From NCBI GenBank assembly GCA_902790135.1, contig CADAQM010000013.1:1-51049 (forward strand): 51,049 nt of DNA. The letters run 5' to 3'. Both the position numbers and the translations under genes were made by a program. A model generated the notes under the pieces. That model did no database searches and was not told the DNA's origin. It saw nothing but the letters and a program-made list of their open reading frames with translations. Origin of the DNA: an uncultured Coriobacteriaceae bacterium. Its GTDB lineage: Bacteria; Actinomycetota; Coriobacteriia; Coriobacteriales; Atopobiaceae. Of this stretch, positions 39,018 to 48,784 are shown piece after piece. How positions within the stretch are numbered: the stretch's first letter is position 1; each line of letters begins with the position of its first letter.

Positions 39018-39923
39018 CTAGTCGTCCATGTGGCCGAAGTCGGCTGGGACCATTGCGCTTACACCCTCGATGACGCCGCGGCGGTTTGTGCGGCTCCGTT
39101 CGAACTGCCGCGCATAGCAGGCGGCGTAGAGACTGTTGAGGATGAGCTGGGTGCAGGCCCCGCTATAGAAGTCAGCAATCTTGGCATGGAAGTGCTCGAG
39201 CGGCGTGTAAGTCAGGGCGACGTCGGCAATGAGGGCAAGAGGGCTGTGCCGCGAGTTGGTGACGGCGATGACGGATACCCCACGCTCCTTGAGCATGGGG
39301 ACAAAGGCCATGGGGATGCGCTCCAGCCCGCCCGAGTATGAGGTCACGACAACGCAGTCTTCTCGGGAGAGGTGATTGGCGATGGATGCCACCTCAGCGT
39401 TGGTCTGTGGCGTGCGGCAGAGCAGCCCGATGAGGGAGAGATTCGAGGCGAATATCTTGCCCAGCTGGTAGTTGTGCATGACGCCGAAGTGGACCAGATC
39501 GTGCGACGACAGCAGGATGTCTGCCGCCCGTGCAAGTGCATTTCGGTCGAGCGACTCCTCCATCTCCGTCACGGCGAGGCGCTGGATGCGTGTCAGGCTG
39601 ACGACCACCTCGTCAGTAGTCGCATTGGGGCCAAAGGGCGTGTTGACGTCCACCTCCTGCTGACGGGCCAGCTGCTCCTCCTGGGCGCTTACGGCGGCAA
39701 GAAAGTCGCGTCGGTAGTCCTTCCAACCGGTATAACCCGCCTGCTTGGCAAAGCGCACCAGTGTCGGCTTGGACGTATATGCACGCGCCGCAATCTCGCG
39801 CATGGTGAGCTGCTCGATGCCGGTTCCCTCGCTCAGGAGAAAGTCGGCGACCTGCTTGATGGAGCCTGGTAGCCCAAGCGATGCCTCGTGGGCAAAGTCG
39901 AGGGCGTGCTGTGATGACGTCAT
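39018..39923 (-). CDS. MurR/RpiR-family transcriptional regulator
   Basis: 301-aa regulator. The N-terminal HTH_6 domain lies at residues about 1-77 (LTMREIAARAYTSKPTLVRFAKQAGYTGWKDYRRDF is its recognition region, summarised by AARAYTSKPTLVRFAK), and a SIS phosphosugar-binding domain covers about 120-260 (VVTSYSGGLERIP, VIAVTNSRHSPLA). GGGAGG precedes the ATG. It is divergent from the PTS IIB gene at 40137, so control of that gene in response to a phosphosugar is the natural inference. Confidence 0.9.
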   Translation of the reverse strand: MTSSQHALDFAHEASLGLPGSIKQVADFLLSEGTGIEQLTMREIAARAYTSKPTLVRFAKQAGYTGWKDYRRDFLAAVSAQEEQLARQQEVDVNTPFGPNATTDEVVVSLTRIQRLAVTEMEESLDRNALARAADILLSSHDLVHFGVMHNYQLGKIFASNLSLIGLLCRTPQTNAEVASIANHLSREDCVVVTSYSGGLERIPMAFVPMLKERGVSVIAVTNSRHSPLALIADVALTYTPLEHFHAKIADFYSGACTQLILNSLYAACYARQFERSRTNRRGVIEGVSAMVPADFGHMDD

Positions 39924-39977
39924 GATGCCTCCCTTTTCTCAACAGTAAGGCATCTGCAAGGCGCGAAGCGCGGCGTG

Positions 39978-40002
39978 CCGACTGACGGATAAAACGAGTC
40001 GG
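39978..40002. promoter_or_regulatory. Candidate RpiR operator
   Basis: Inverted repeat CCGACT (39978-39983) with AGTCGG (39997-40002) in the divergent region between the RpiR gene and the IIB gene. A cre-like AAAGCGCTCAA lies at about 40017-40027. Both are weak, position-based calls. Confidence 0.3.
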
Positions 40003-40136
40003 AACACATAGACCGAAAAGCGCTCAACGCATGCCGTCTGCCCGTAACAGATTGGAATGAGCACCAAGCTAAAACTGCGCGATACTAGTAGCCAAGGGAA
40101 AGGGAACGATCCAAACAAAGGGGAAAGGGGCACGAC

Positions 40137-40589
40137 ATGCTTCGTATCGCAATCTGCTGTGGCGGCGGCTTCTCGTCTTCGACCATGGCGGCTCACCTCA
40201 ACAAGCAGCTGGCTGAGAGCGAGTACAAGGACGACGTGTTCTTGGAGTTCATTCCGTTCTCCATGCTGTGGGGCCAGTCTTCGGCCTTCTCGTCGGGCAC
40301 TGCGAAAGAGCGCCAGGATGAGGTCGATGTTGCCCTGTGCTGCCCGCATCTCGAGTACCCCGCCAAGACTGCCGTGAAGGAAGGCCGCCTGCACATTCCC
40401 GTGTTCATCCTGCCCATGCGCCTCTACGGCCAGATCAACATCGAGGGCGTCATCGAGGAGGCTGAGGACGTGCTCGAGCTCTGGAACAACGGCACGCCCA
40501 ACCCGGTCGTCTTCCCCGACGAGCCGCGCTCGATGAACGCCGCACGCAACGTCAGCCATCGTCGTTGGCTGGCCCAGCAGGGCAAGTAG
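40137..40589 (+). CDS. Stand-alone PTS IIB protein, lactose/cellobiose type
   Basis: 150-aa IIB-fold protein. The phosphoryl-acceptor loop ICCGGGFSSSTMA places Cys8 at the active position. The normal ~105-residue domain is extended by about 40 residues (PNPVVFPDEPRSMNAARNVSHRRWLAQQ) of unknown role. GGGGAAAGGGG precedes the ATG. No IIA or IIC gene lies beside it; it is a single gene ended by a terminator and divergent from RpiR. It may serve a permease elsewhere or act as a phosphorylation-dependent regulator. Confidence 0.85.
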   Translation: MLRIAICCGGGFSSSTMAAHLNKQLAESEYKDDVFLEFIPFSMLWGQSSAFSSGTAKERQDEVDVALCCPHLEYPAKTAVKEGRLHIPVFILPMRLYGQINIEGVIEEAEDVLELWNNGTPNPVVFPDEPRSMNAARNVSHRRWLAQQGK

Positions 40590-40654
40590 CTCCACCATAT
40601 AGCCGAGGGAAGGGTTACCGTAAAGCCTTTTGGCTGTCGGTAAGCCGAAGGAGG

Positions 40655-40692
40655 GGTATCGCAGGTGCGTAAGTGCCTGCGATACCTCTTTT
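40655..40692 (+). terminator. Terminator after the IIB gene
   Basis: 11-bp perfect stem, 40655-40665 (GGTATCGCAGG) with 40676-40686, 10-nt loop, then TCTTTT. Confidence 0.85.
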
Positions 40693-40813
40693 GATAGGTT
40701 GAGATGGGTTGTGGGACCGCCGATGGTGACACTCGCAAGGTGCCGCAGCATTTGTGTCCTCGCGCTGCCTTAGAATGCAATATGCACATCATCGAGCGGA
40801 ATGGACACAACCC

Positions 40814-43651
40814 ATGGCCAAACCCACCAAGAAGGACATCCAGGCGTTTGTGAAGACCTGGCGAGGACGTGGCGACGAGAAGCAGGACTCCACCACTTTC
40901 TGGACCAACTTCCTCGTGCAGTGCCTCGGCGTCATACCCGAGACGATTCCCTCGTTCGCGCGCTTCGAGAAGCCCGTGAAGGGCAAAGCGCCCTCGGGTA
41001 AGACCGGCACGCGCTACATTGATGCGCTCATCCCCGACCATCGCGTGCTCATCGAGCAGAAGTCCATGGACAAGCCGCTCGATAAGGCGCGTGACAACGG
41101 CATCTGGGGCTGGGAGACGCCCTTTCAGCAGGCACGTTGGTACTCCAACAACCTGCCGTACTCGCTGCGTCCGCGCTGGATCATCACTTGCAACTTCCAG
41201 ACCTTCCGTCTCTACGACTTGGAGAACGACGTCCCCGAGGACAACTACGTGGAGGTTCAGCTCGAGGAGCTGCCTGACAAGATCCACCTGTTCCAGTTCA
41301 TCCAAAGCAGCCAAACCAGCCTTATTCATGAGGAACAGGAGCTCTCCTTCGAGGCGGGCAAGCGTGTGACCAGGCTCTATGATGCGCTGGCCGGGTGCTA
41401 CAAACGCCTGTCCACGAGCGCGGAGGAGCAGCGATCGCTCAACGTGGTCATCACGCGCTTCGTGTTTCTGCTCTATGCCGAGGATGCGGGGTTGCTGCAG
41501 ACGCACGACGCCTTCGGTGACTACTGCCAGGGTAATCCCGCAAGCCTGCGCGACCGCATAATCCGTCTGTTCGAGACGCTCGATACGCCCGAGGAGGAGC
41601 GCGACCCCTACTTGGATGAGCGTGCAGCCGCCTTCCCGTACGTGAATGGTGGGCTCTTCCACGACCGCACTGTCATCGTGCCGCAGCTGGATGCGGAGGT
41701 TGCCACCACCATCGCTGAGGTCTCGAAGGGCTTCGACTGGAAGAGCATCAGCCCAGTCATCTTTGGTGGTGTCTTCGAGGGGACGCTCAATCCCGAGACG
41801 CGACGCGCGGGCGGCATGCACTACACCTCGATCGAGAACATCGACCGCTGCCTGCGCCCGCTCTTCTTGGACGACTTCTGGGACGAGCTCCACGAGGCGG
41901 AGGGCGTCAAGACCGAGAGCGTCAGGCTGAAGCGCCTGAACGCCCTGCACGACAAGATCGCCAGCTTCACGCTTGGTGACCCGGCTTGCGGGTCGGGCAA
42001 CTTCCTCTCCCGCGCCTACACGCAGCTGCGAGAGATAGAGAACCAGATTCTCGCCGACAAAGCCGCCGCCGAGAGCGGCAGCGAGGGACAGACGGGCCTC
42101 AGCTTGGAGGGCGACGCCGATCCCATCCGTGTGCGCCTCTCGCACTTCTATGGCATAGAGATTAACGACTTCGCCGTGAGCGTCGCCAAGACCTCGCTCT
42201 GGATTGCCGAGGAGCAGATGCTCGCCAAGACGCAGGAGATCATGCCCGGCTACCACTTCGACTTCCTTCCGCTGCGCAGCAACGAGAGCATCGTTGAGGG
42301 CGACGCCCTGGAGACCGAGTGGCACGACGTGTTCCCCAAGGACCTATCGGCGCTCGCCGGAAACCCGCCATTTCGAGGCGCTCGCTGGCAGACCCCTAAG
42401 CAGAAGAATCAAATGCTTGAGGTTTTCGATGGCAAGAAGAACGCGGGTAACATCGACTACTGCGCAGCTTGGTACATGAAGGCGGCCAAGTTCATGGAGA
42501 CGGTGTCCTGCAGAGCCGCCCTCGTCTCCACCAACTCAATCTGCCAGGGCGAGCAGGTGGCCAATATCTGGAAGCCTCTGCACGATATGGGCATACAGAT
42601 AGACTTCGCGCACACCACCTTCCGCTGGGACAACGAGGCCGAGAACAAGGCACACGTCTTCTGTGTCATCGTAGGATTCTCGCGTGATGGGATTTACCGT
42701 ACCAAGACTCTCTATCTCCATGAGACGCCTGACAGCGACGCGGTCATGACACATCCGAGACGAATCAACGCGTACCTCAAGGATGCGCCTGATGTGTTCA
42801 TCTATAGCAGGACGACGCCCCTTAGCGACGTACCAAAGATGGGAATTGGCTCTCAGCCTATCGACGATGGCAACTACCTCTTCACCGAAGAGGAGAAGGA
42901 TGAATTCCTTAGAAAAGAGCCCGGGGCAATACGCTTCTTCCATCCATGGCTCGGATCAAAGGAGTTCCTCAACGGTTATACGCGGTGGTGTCTGTGGCTT
43001 GGCGAGGCGACATGGAAGGATCTCAAGGACCTGCCACTCTGTCGCGAGCGTATCGAAAACGTAAGAGAGTATCGTCTCAAGAGCAAGAGAAAGCAGACAC
43101 TTGCTGCTGCGCAAACGCCAGCTCATTTCGGCACGGAGATTATTCCAACTTCAACCTCCATCCTCATTCCTGAGGTGTCGTCGGAGCGTCGCAGGTATGT
43201 GCCTATCGGCTTCATTGGGCCGGAGACGTTGTGCAGCAACAAGGTGAGGCTAATACCAAATGTGTCCTTGTACCTGTTTGGCGTGCTCCACTCTCAGTTC
43301 CACAACGCTTGGATGCGTGTAGTGGCGGGAAGACTCGAGAATCGTTACAACTACTCTGCCGGCATCGTCTACAACAACTTCGTCTGGCCGGAGATCGGCG
43401 AGGCGGACAAGGGTGAGATAGCGGAGCTTGCCCAGGGAGTGCTCGATGCCCGGGAGCTTTATGCTGACGCCACGCTCGCCGACCTCTATGACCCCAACAA
43501 CGAGACCCTCTTCCCCGAGCTTATGGCGGCACACCGCAAACTCGATGCCGCGGTGGAAAGAGCGTATGGTGTCAAGTTCGACGGCGACGAGGAGAAGATC
43601 GTCGCGCACCTGTTCAAGCTCTATGCGGAGAAGACGGCTGGTGAGAAGTAG
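40814..43651 (+). CDS. Type IIL restriction-modification protein (MmeI-like)
   Basis: Single 945-aa polypeptide carrying nuclease, adenine methyltransferase and specificity parts. The N-terminal PD-(D/E)xK site is Asp70 (RYIDALIPD), Glu81 and Lys83 (LIEQKS). Methyltransferase motif I is LGDPACGSGNFLSRAY near residue 390 and motif IV is AGNPPF near 516. The C-terminal third would be the target-recognition domain, and roughly 42650-43270 is AT-richer than the rest. The ATG at 40814 is preferred because the protein aligns with the family from there and a TAGAAT -10-like element lies about 40 nt upstream; an in-frame ATG at 40754 is possible. In MmeI-type enzymes one protein both methylates one strand and cuts about 20 bp away. 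Confidence 0.88.
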   Translation: MAKPTKKDIQAFVKTWRGRGDEKQDSTTFWTNFLVQCLGVIPETIPSFARFEKPVKGKAPSGKTGTRYIDALIPDHRVLIEQKSMDKPLDKARDNGIWGWETPFQQARWYSNNLPYSLRPRWIITCNFQTFRLYDLENDVPEDNYVEVQLEELPDKIHLFQFIQSSQTSLIHEEQELSFEAGKRVTRLYDALAGCYKRLSTSAEEQRSLNVVITRFVFLLYAEDAGLLQTHDAFGDYCQGNPASLRDRIIRLFETLDTPEEERDPYLDERAAAFPYVNGGLFHDRTVIVPQLDAEVATTIAEVSKGFDWKSISPVIFGGVFEGTLNPETRRAGGMHYTSIENIDRCLRPLFLDDFWDELHEAEGVKTESVRLKRLNALHDKIASFTLGDPACGSGNFLSRAYTQLREIENQILADKAAAESGSEGQTGLSLEGDADPIRVRLSHFYGIEINDFAVSVAKTSLWIAEEQMLAKTQEIMPGYHFDFLPLRSNESIVEGDALETEWHDVFPKDLSALAGNPPFRGARWQTPKQKNQMLEVFDGKKNAGNIDYCAAWYMKAAKFMETVSCRAALVSTNSICQGEQVANIWKPLHDMGIQIDFAHTTFRWDNEAENKAHVFCVIVGFSRDGIYRTKTLYLHETPDSDAVMTHPRRINAYLKDAPDVFIYSRTTPLSDVPKMGIGSQPIDDGNYLFTEEEKDEFLRKEPGAIRFFHPWLGSKEFLNGYTRWCLWLGEATWKDLKDLPLCRERIENVREYRLKSKRKQTLAAAQTPAHFGTEIIPTSTSILIPEVSSERRRYVPIGFIGPETLCSNKVRLIPNVSLYLFGVLHSQFHNAWMRVVAGRLENRYNYSAGIVYNNFVWPEIGEADKGEIAELAQGVLDARELYADATLADLYDPNNETLFPELMAAHRKLDAAVERAYGVKFDGDEEKIVAHLFKLYAEKTAGEK

Positions 43652-43753
43652 AAGGCTCCGTATTCGAAGCCGTACAAGGTCGCAAACCTGAAAACCCTCT
43701 CAGGCATGTGGCAAAGCCGCGTCTTCAGGTTGCTCAAAGGTTGGGGCCGTAGG

Positions 43754-43789
43754 CTTAGACGTGGGTCAAGCGACCCTTGTCTAAGGAGG
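43754..43789 (+). promoter_or_regulatory. Hairpin overlapping the ribosome-binding site
   Basis: CTTAGAC (43754-43760) and GGGTC (43763-43767) pair with GACCC (4372-43776 numbering: 43772-43776) and GTCTAAG (43779-43785), loop AAGC, one weak internal step. The AAG of the ribosome site AAGGAGG (43783-43789) lies in the stem, so folding could limit translation of the lipoprotein gene at 43799. Alternatively the repeat is a DNA operator. Confidence 0.5.
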
Positions 43790-43798
43790 TATCCCACC

Positions 43799-45127
43799 AT
43801 GAAGAACCAGTACACCCGCGGAGTCACCGCGGTGCTTCTCTCTGCGGCACTTGCCACGACGCTCTCTGGGTGCATGGGTGCAACATCCAAATCGGCTGAG
43901 GTCGAAGTGCAGGAGAGCGAGTCAACGTCGCCGACCGTGGTGACCGAGGAGAGCGAGACGACCACGCAGAACGCCGTGGTCTCGGAGGCCAACCTCTCTA
44001 CCACAGGCGTCATCGACACGACCGACCTGTTTACCGAGCGCGACCTCACGCAGACGGCCGACCTGAGCGATGCCACGTACCTCACCGTGGTGAGCGGAGA
44101 GGACATCTCCATCACCGCCGAGGGCGTCTACGTCTTGTCCGGCGAGGCGTCGGATGTGACCATAACGGTCGATGTCGACTCCACCGAGAAGGTCCAGATC
44201 GTGCTCGATGGCGTGAGCATCACCAACTCCGACGCGCCGGCCATCTACGTCCTCTCCGCGGACAAGGTCTTTGTGACCACCACGGAAGGAAGCTCCAACA
44301 CGCTCACAGTCACGGGGGCCTTTGTGGCAGACGGCGACACCAACACCGACGCGGTCATCTTCTCCAAGGACGACCTCGTGCTCAACGGCCTAGGCACCCT
44401 CACCATCAGCTCCACCGACAATGGCATCTCCTGCAAGGACGACCTCAAGGTGACGGGCGGTACGTATACGATCAGCTCCACCGGCGACGGCCTTGAGGCC
44501 AACGACTCCATCAGCATCTCCGATGGCAGCTTTGCTATCACCACCCAGGCGGATGCCCTGCACGCGGAGAACGACGAGGACGACACGGTCGGCTCCGTCT
44601 ATGTCTGTGGCGGCAGCTTCGACATCGACGCGGTAAGCGACGGCTTCCGCGCGACCACATACCTGCAGGTTGACGGCGGCAGCTTCGACATCACCGCAGG
44701 TGAGGCCCTAGAGTCCACCTACGTGCAGGTAAATGGGGGCGAGATCACGATTAGCGCCAGCGACGACGGCATTAACGCAACTACCAAGTCGAGCTCCATC
44801 GGCACGCCCGCCGTCGAGATCACGGGCGGTACCGTCTCCATCACCATGGGGGCGGGTGACACCGACGCCATCGACTCCAACGGCAACCTCTCCATCAGCG
44901 GAGGCGCGGTCGACATCAACGCCCAGTTTGCGTTCGACTTCGACGGGGCTGGCGAGCTGACCGGAGGAACGGTGACCGTCAACGGCGAGCAAGTGACCTC
45001 CATCACCAACTCGATGATGGGTGGCGGTATGGGCATGGGCGGCAGCCCCGAAGGCGGCATGGGCGGCCAGATGGGTGGCCCCGAAGGTGGCATGGGGGGC
45101 CCGATGGGCGGTGGACCGCAGGGCTGA
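43799..45127 (+). CDS. Carbohydrate-binding-domain lipoprotein (DUF4353-like)
   Basis: 442-aa exported lipoprotein. The signal peptide ends in lipobox LSGC with Cys25. A Ser/Thr/Glu-rich linker (about residues 30-75) is followed by a repetitive beta-helix-like region with recurring GGTYTISSTGDGLEA-type units (for example GGSFDIDAVSDGFRA, GGEITISASDDGINA, GGAVDINAQ). The tail is Gly/Met-rich (MGGGMGMGGSPEGG onward, last ~35 residues). This architecture matches the carbohydrate-binding domain-containing (DUF4353) family, whose function is unproven. AAGGAGG is strong but partly inside a hairpin. It ends in a terminator. Confidence 0.82.
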   Translation: MKNQYTRGVTAVLLSAALATTLSGCMGATSKSAEVEVQESESTSPTVVTEESETTTQNAVVSEANLSTTGVIDTTDLFTERDLTQTADLSDATYLTVVSGEDISITAEGVYVLSGEASDVTITVDVDSTEKVQIVLDGVSITNSDAPAIYVLSADKVFVTTTEGSSNTLTVTGAFVADGDTNTDAVIFSKDDLVLNGLGTLTISSTDNGISCKDDLKVTGGTYTISSTGDGLEANDSISISDGSFAITTQADALHAENDEDDTVGSVYVCGGSFDIDAVSDGFRATTYLQVDGGSFDITAGEALESTYVQVNGGEITISASDDGINATTKSSSIGTPAVEITGGTVSITMGAGDTDAIDSNGNLSISGGAVDINAQFAFDFDGAGELTGGTVTVNGEQVTSITNSMMGGGMGMGGSPEGGMGGQMGGPEGGMGGPMGGGPQG

Positions 45128-45151
45128 TCCCAAAGAGCAGAGGACGAGATT

Positions 45152-45184
45152 GCGCCGTGCGGCTCCATGCTGCTCGGCGCTTTT
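45152..45184 (+). terminator. Terminator after the carbohydrate-binding lipoprotein
   Basis: GCGCCG (45152-45157) with CGGCGC (45175-45180) and an inner stem 45159-45163 with 45169-45173, then TTTT. Confidence 0.8.
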
Positions 45185-45249
45185 GATGGTTGGCCGTGCA
45201 GTACAATTAAGCCATCTGCATAGGTTAGACGAAGGGCAAGGAGGGAACC

Positions 45250-46275
45250 ATGCTCATTCACAATGCAACTCCCGCTACCAATGGTGACACCTACATCCCC
45301 ATGAGCGAGCGCGACGGCGACCAGTCCGTCGTCTACTTCACCCGCGACATCTCGCCCGAGGGCTTGCGCAAGGCCGTGGCAAAGGTGTCCGGCGCCCTTG
45401 AGGGCAAGGTTGCCGTCAAGCTCCACACGGGCGAGCAGCACGGCCCCAACATCATCCCGGCCGCCTGGGTGAAGGAGCTCATCGAGAACGACCTGCCTGA
45501 CGCGACGATCATCGAGACCAACACCTATTACGAGGGCGACCGCGACACCACCGAGAAGCACCTCGAGACGCTCAAGGTCAACGGCTGGACCTTCTGCCCC
45601 GTGGACATCACCGACGACGAGGGCTACGTGGAGTTCCCCGTCGAGGGCGGCAAGTGGTTTGACACCATGGCCGTGGGTTCTCACCTGCCCAACTACGACT
45701 CCATGCTCACCCTCACGCACTTCAAGGGCCATATGATGGGCGGCTTTGGTGGCTCCAACAAGAACATCGGCATCGGCTGCGCCTCCGGCAAGGAGGGCAA
45801 GAAGTGGATTCACGCCCAGACTTCCGATAATGGCGAGTCTTGGGGCGGACAGTGGTCCGTCGACCAGGAGGAGCTGATGGAGAAGATCAGCGAGTCCACC
45901 AAGGCCACCATCGACCACTTCGGCGAGCATGTGGTCTACGTCAACGTCATGCGCAACATGAGCGTCAGCTGCGACTGCGAGGGCGTTTCCGCCCAGCCTG
46001 TCGTGACGCCCAACGTCGGCATCCTGGCCTCCACCGACATCTGCGCCATCGACTCTGCGTGCATCGATCTTGTGTGGGCCATGACCGACGCCGGTTTGGT
46101 ACACAACCACGACCTCGTCGAGCGCATCACCACGCGCCATGGCCTGCGTCAGCTCGAGTACATGCACGAGCTGGGCATGGGCAACTGGCGCTACCAGCTG
46201 CTCGACATGGACAACGACGATGCCGAGGTCTCGGTCGAGGACGCCGTGCAGCACGTGGTTCCGTTCGAGGGATAA
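45250..46275 (+). CDS. DUF362-family protein
   Basis: 341-aa protein with the DUF362 fold. Marks: KVAVKLHTGEQHGPNIIPAAWVK, TIIETNTYYEGDRDTTEKH, THFKGHMMGGFGGSNKNIGIGCAS and LASTDICAIDSACIDLVW. Many relatives carry a C-terminal 2[4Fe-4S] domain; it is absent here, and only isolated cysteines (CASGK, CDCEG, CAIDSAC) remain. AAGGAGG precedes the ATG, with TACAAT at 45202-45207 as a candidate -10. It is a single-gene unit bounded by terminators. Function unknown. Confidence 0.85.
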   Translation: MLIHNATPATNGDTYIPMSERDGDQSVVYFTRDISPEGLRKAVAKVSGALEGKVAVKLHTGEQHGPNIIPAAWVKELIENDLPDATIIETNTYYEGDRDTTEKHLETLKVNGWTFCPVDITDDEGYVEFPVEGGKWFDTMAVGSHLPNYDSMLTLTHFKGHMMGGFGGSNKNIGIGCASGKEGKKWIHAQTSDNGESWGGQWSVDQEELMEKISESTKATIDHFGEHVVYVNVMRNMSVSCDCEGVSAQPVVTPNVGILASTDICAIDSACIDLVWAMTDAGLVHNHDLVERITTRHGLRQLEYMHELGMGNWRYQLLDMDNDDAEVSVEDAVQHVVPFEG

Positions 46276-46309
46276 CGAGCGACTGCAGATCTAGCTTCGT
46301 GAGCTTTAT

Positions 46310-46340
46310 GGGCTGGCAGGTACCGTCTGCCAGCCCTTTT
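46310..46340 (+). terminator. Terminator after the DUF362 gene
   Basis: 10-bp perfect stem, 46310-46319 (GGGCTGGCAG) with 46327-46336, 7-nt loop, then TTTT. Confidence 0.92.
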
Positions 46341-46411
46341 GCTTGCCTCGGTTGACCGGCATTGGCATCCTGCAGGACTACAATGGCTCGGGACAGGCCT
46401 TGGGAGGCATC

Positions 46412-47152
46412 GTGACTTACTCGTTCTTTACCGCAGAGCCCCTGATGGTGGATGGGCCGGGCTTTGCCCGCTTCGGTCGTGAGCATCTGATCGCTCTGGC
46501 ACTCTGCCTCGTGGCCATAAACGGGCTGGTCAGGTTCTATCTGCAGGCGTCCGACGACGGGCGATGGTCCGAGCGTCGCCGAACGATGGCTACCATGGCC
46601 GGCGCCATGATCGCGATGCGCTTTACGCATGACCTCGCGTGTCTCCTGACGGGGACCTTCACTCCTCCGTGGTGGCCCTTGCACCTGTGCAACATCTGCG
46701 AGCTGCTGTGCCTCATCTACGTGATGCGCCCCTCGGAGACGCTCGGCCTGGCGGTGGCTGGCCTGGCGTTGCCCTCAGGGCTGCTTGCCTTGGCCTTTCC
46801 CGGTTGGTACTACTGTCCCATGCTCACGTGGGCTAGCATCTGTGGGTTTGTCGGGCATGCGAACCTGGTCGCGTTCGCCCTGTCGCTGATACTCTCTGGC
46901 GACGTGAAGCCACGTCTGCGCAATGCGTGGGTGCCCCTTGCGCATCTCGCATGCTATCTGGCGGTCATCTTTCCGTTCAACCGCACCTTCGATACCAACT
47001 TTGCCTTCATCAACTGGCCCATTGAGGGCACACCCCTCGTCGCGATGGCGGAGGCCTTTGGAAACCCTGGCTACCTCGCACCCTACCTGACTCTCATGGT
47101 GCTCATCATCTGCGGTCTGTTCTGGTTGGTCGATCACATCTTCGAGGACTGA
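46412..47152 (+). CDS. YwaF-like (TIGR02206-type) membrane protein
   Basis: 246-aa integral membrane protein with about six to seven hydrophobic helices. Family marks: an N-terminal FARFGREHLIALALCL, RFTHDLACLLTGTFTPPWWPLHLCNICELL, and FINWPIEGTPL near the C terminus. A GTG at 46412 is chosen because GGGAGG precedes it and a TACAAT (46379-46384) lies 28 nt upstream. A TTG at 46343 would put that -10 inside the gene and runs close to the previous terminator. Function unknown. Confidence 0.78.
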   Translation: MTYSFFTAEPLMVDGPGFARFGREHLIALALCLVAINGLVRFYLQASDDGRWSERRRTMATMAGAMIAMRFTHDLACLLTGTFTPPWWPLHLCNICELLCLIYVMRPSETLGLAVAGLALPSGLLALAFPGWYYCPMLTWASICGFVGHANLVAFALSLILSGDVKPRLRNAWVPLAHLACYLAVIFPFNRTFDTNFAFINWPIEGTPLVAMAEAFGNPGYLAPYLTLMVLIICGLFWLVDHIFED

Positions 47153-47222
47153 CGCTCTCCGCAGGCCGATTACACGACCAACCTTCAATGCCTCTGACCC
47201 GTTGCAACTACACTATGGCTAG

Positions 47223-47236
47223 GGAAAACGCTCGCA
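47223..47236. promoter_or_regulatory. cre-like site upstream of the third GH1 gene
   Basis: GGAAAACGCTCGCA matches the catabolite-response/LacI-type consensus TGWAANCGNTNWCA at 12 of 14 positions, 19 nt before the ATG at 47255. It overlaps the likely transcription start region. Confidence 0.35.
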
Positions 47237-47239
47237 TGA

Positions 47240-48730
<1,491 letters not shown>

Positions 48731-48784
48731 GGAAAGGTTCGCGTCACACTGTGGCGTCGGAATAATCTGGTAGGGGGTAAGCGC

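Noticed and set aside
40814..43651. Part of a DISARM, BREX or other multi-gene defence island
   Set aside because: None of the partner genes (helicase, PglZ, phospholipase D and so on) is adjacent; the nuclease and methyltransferase are in one chain, which fits a stand-alone type IIL enzyme.
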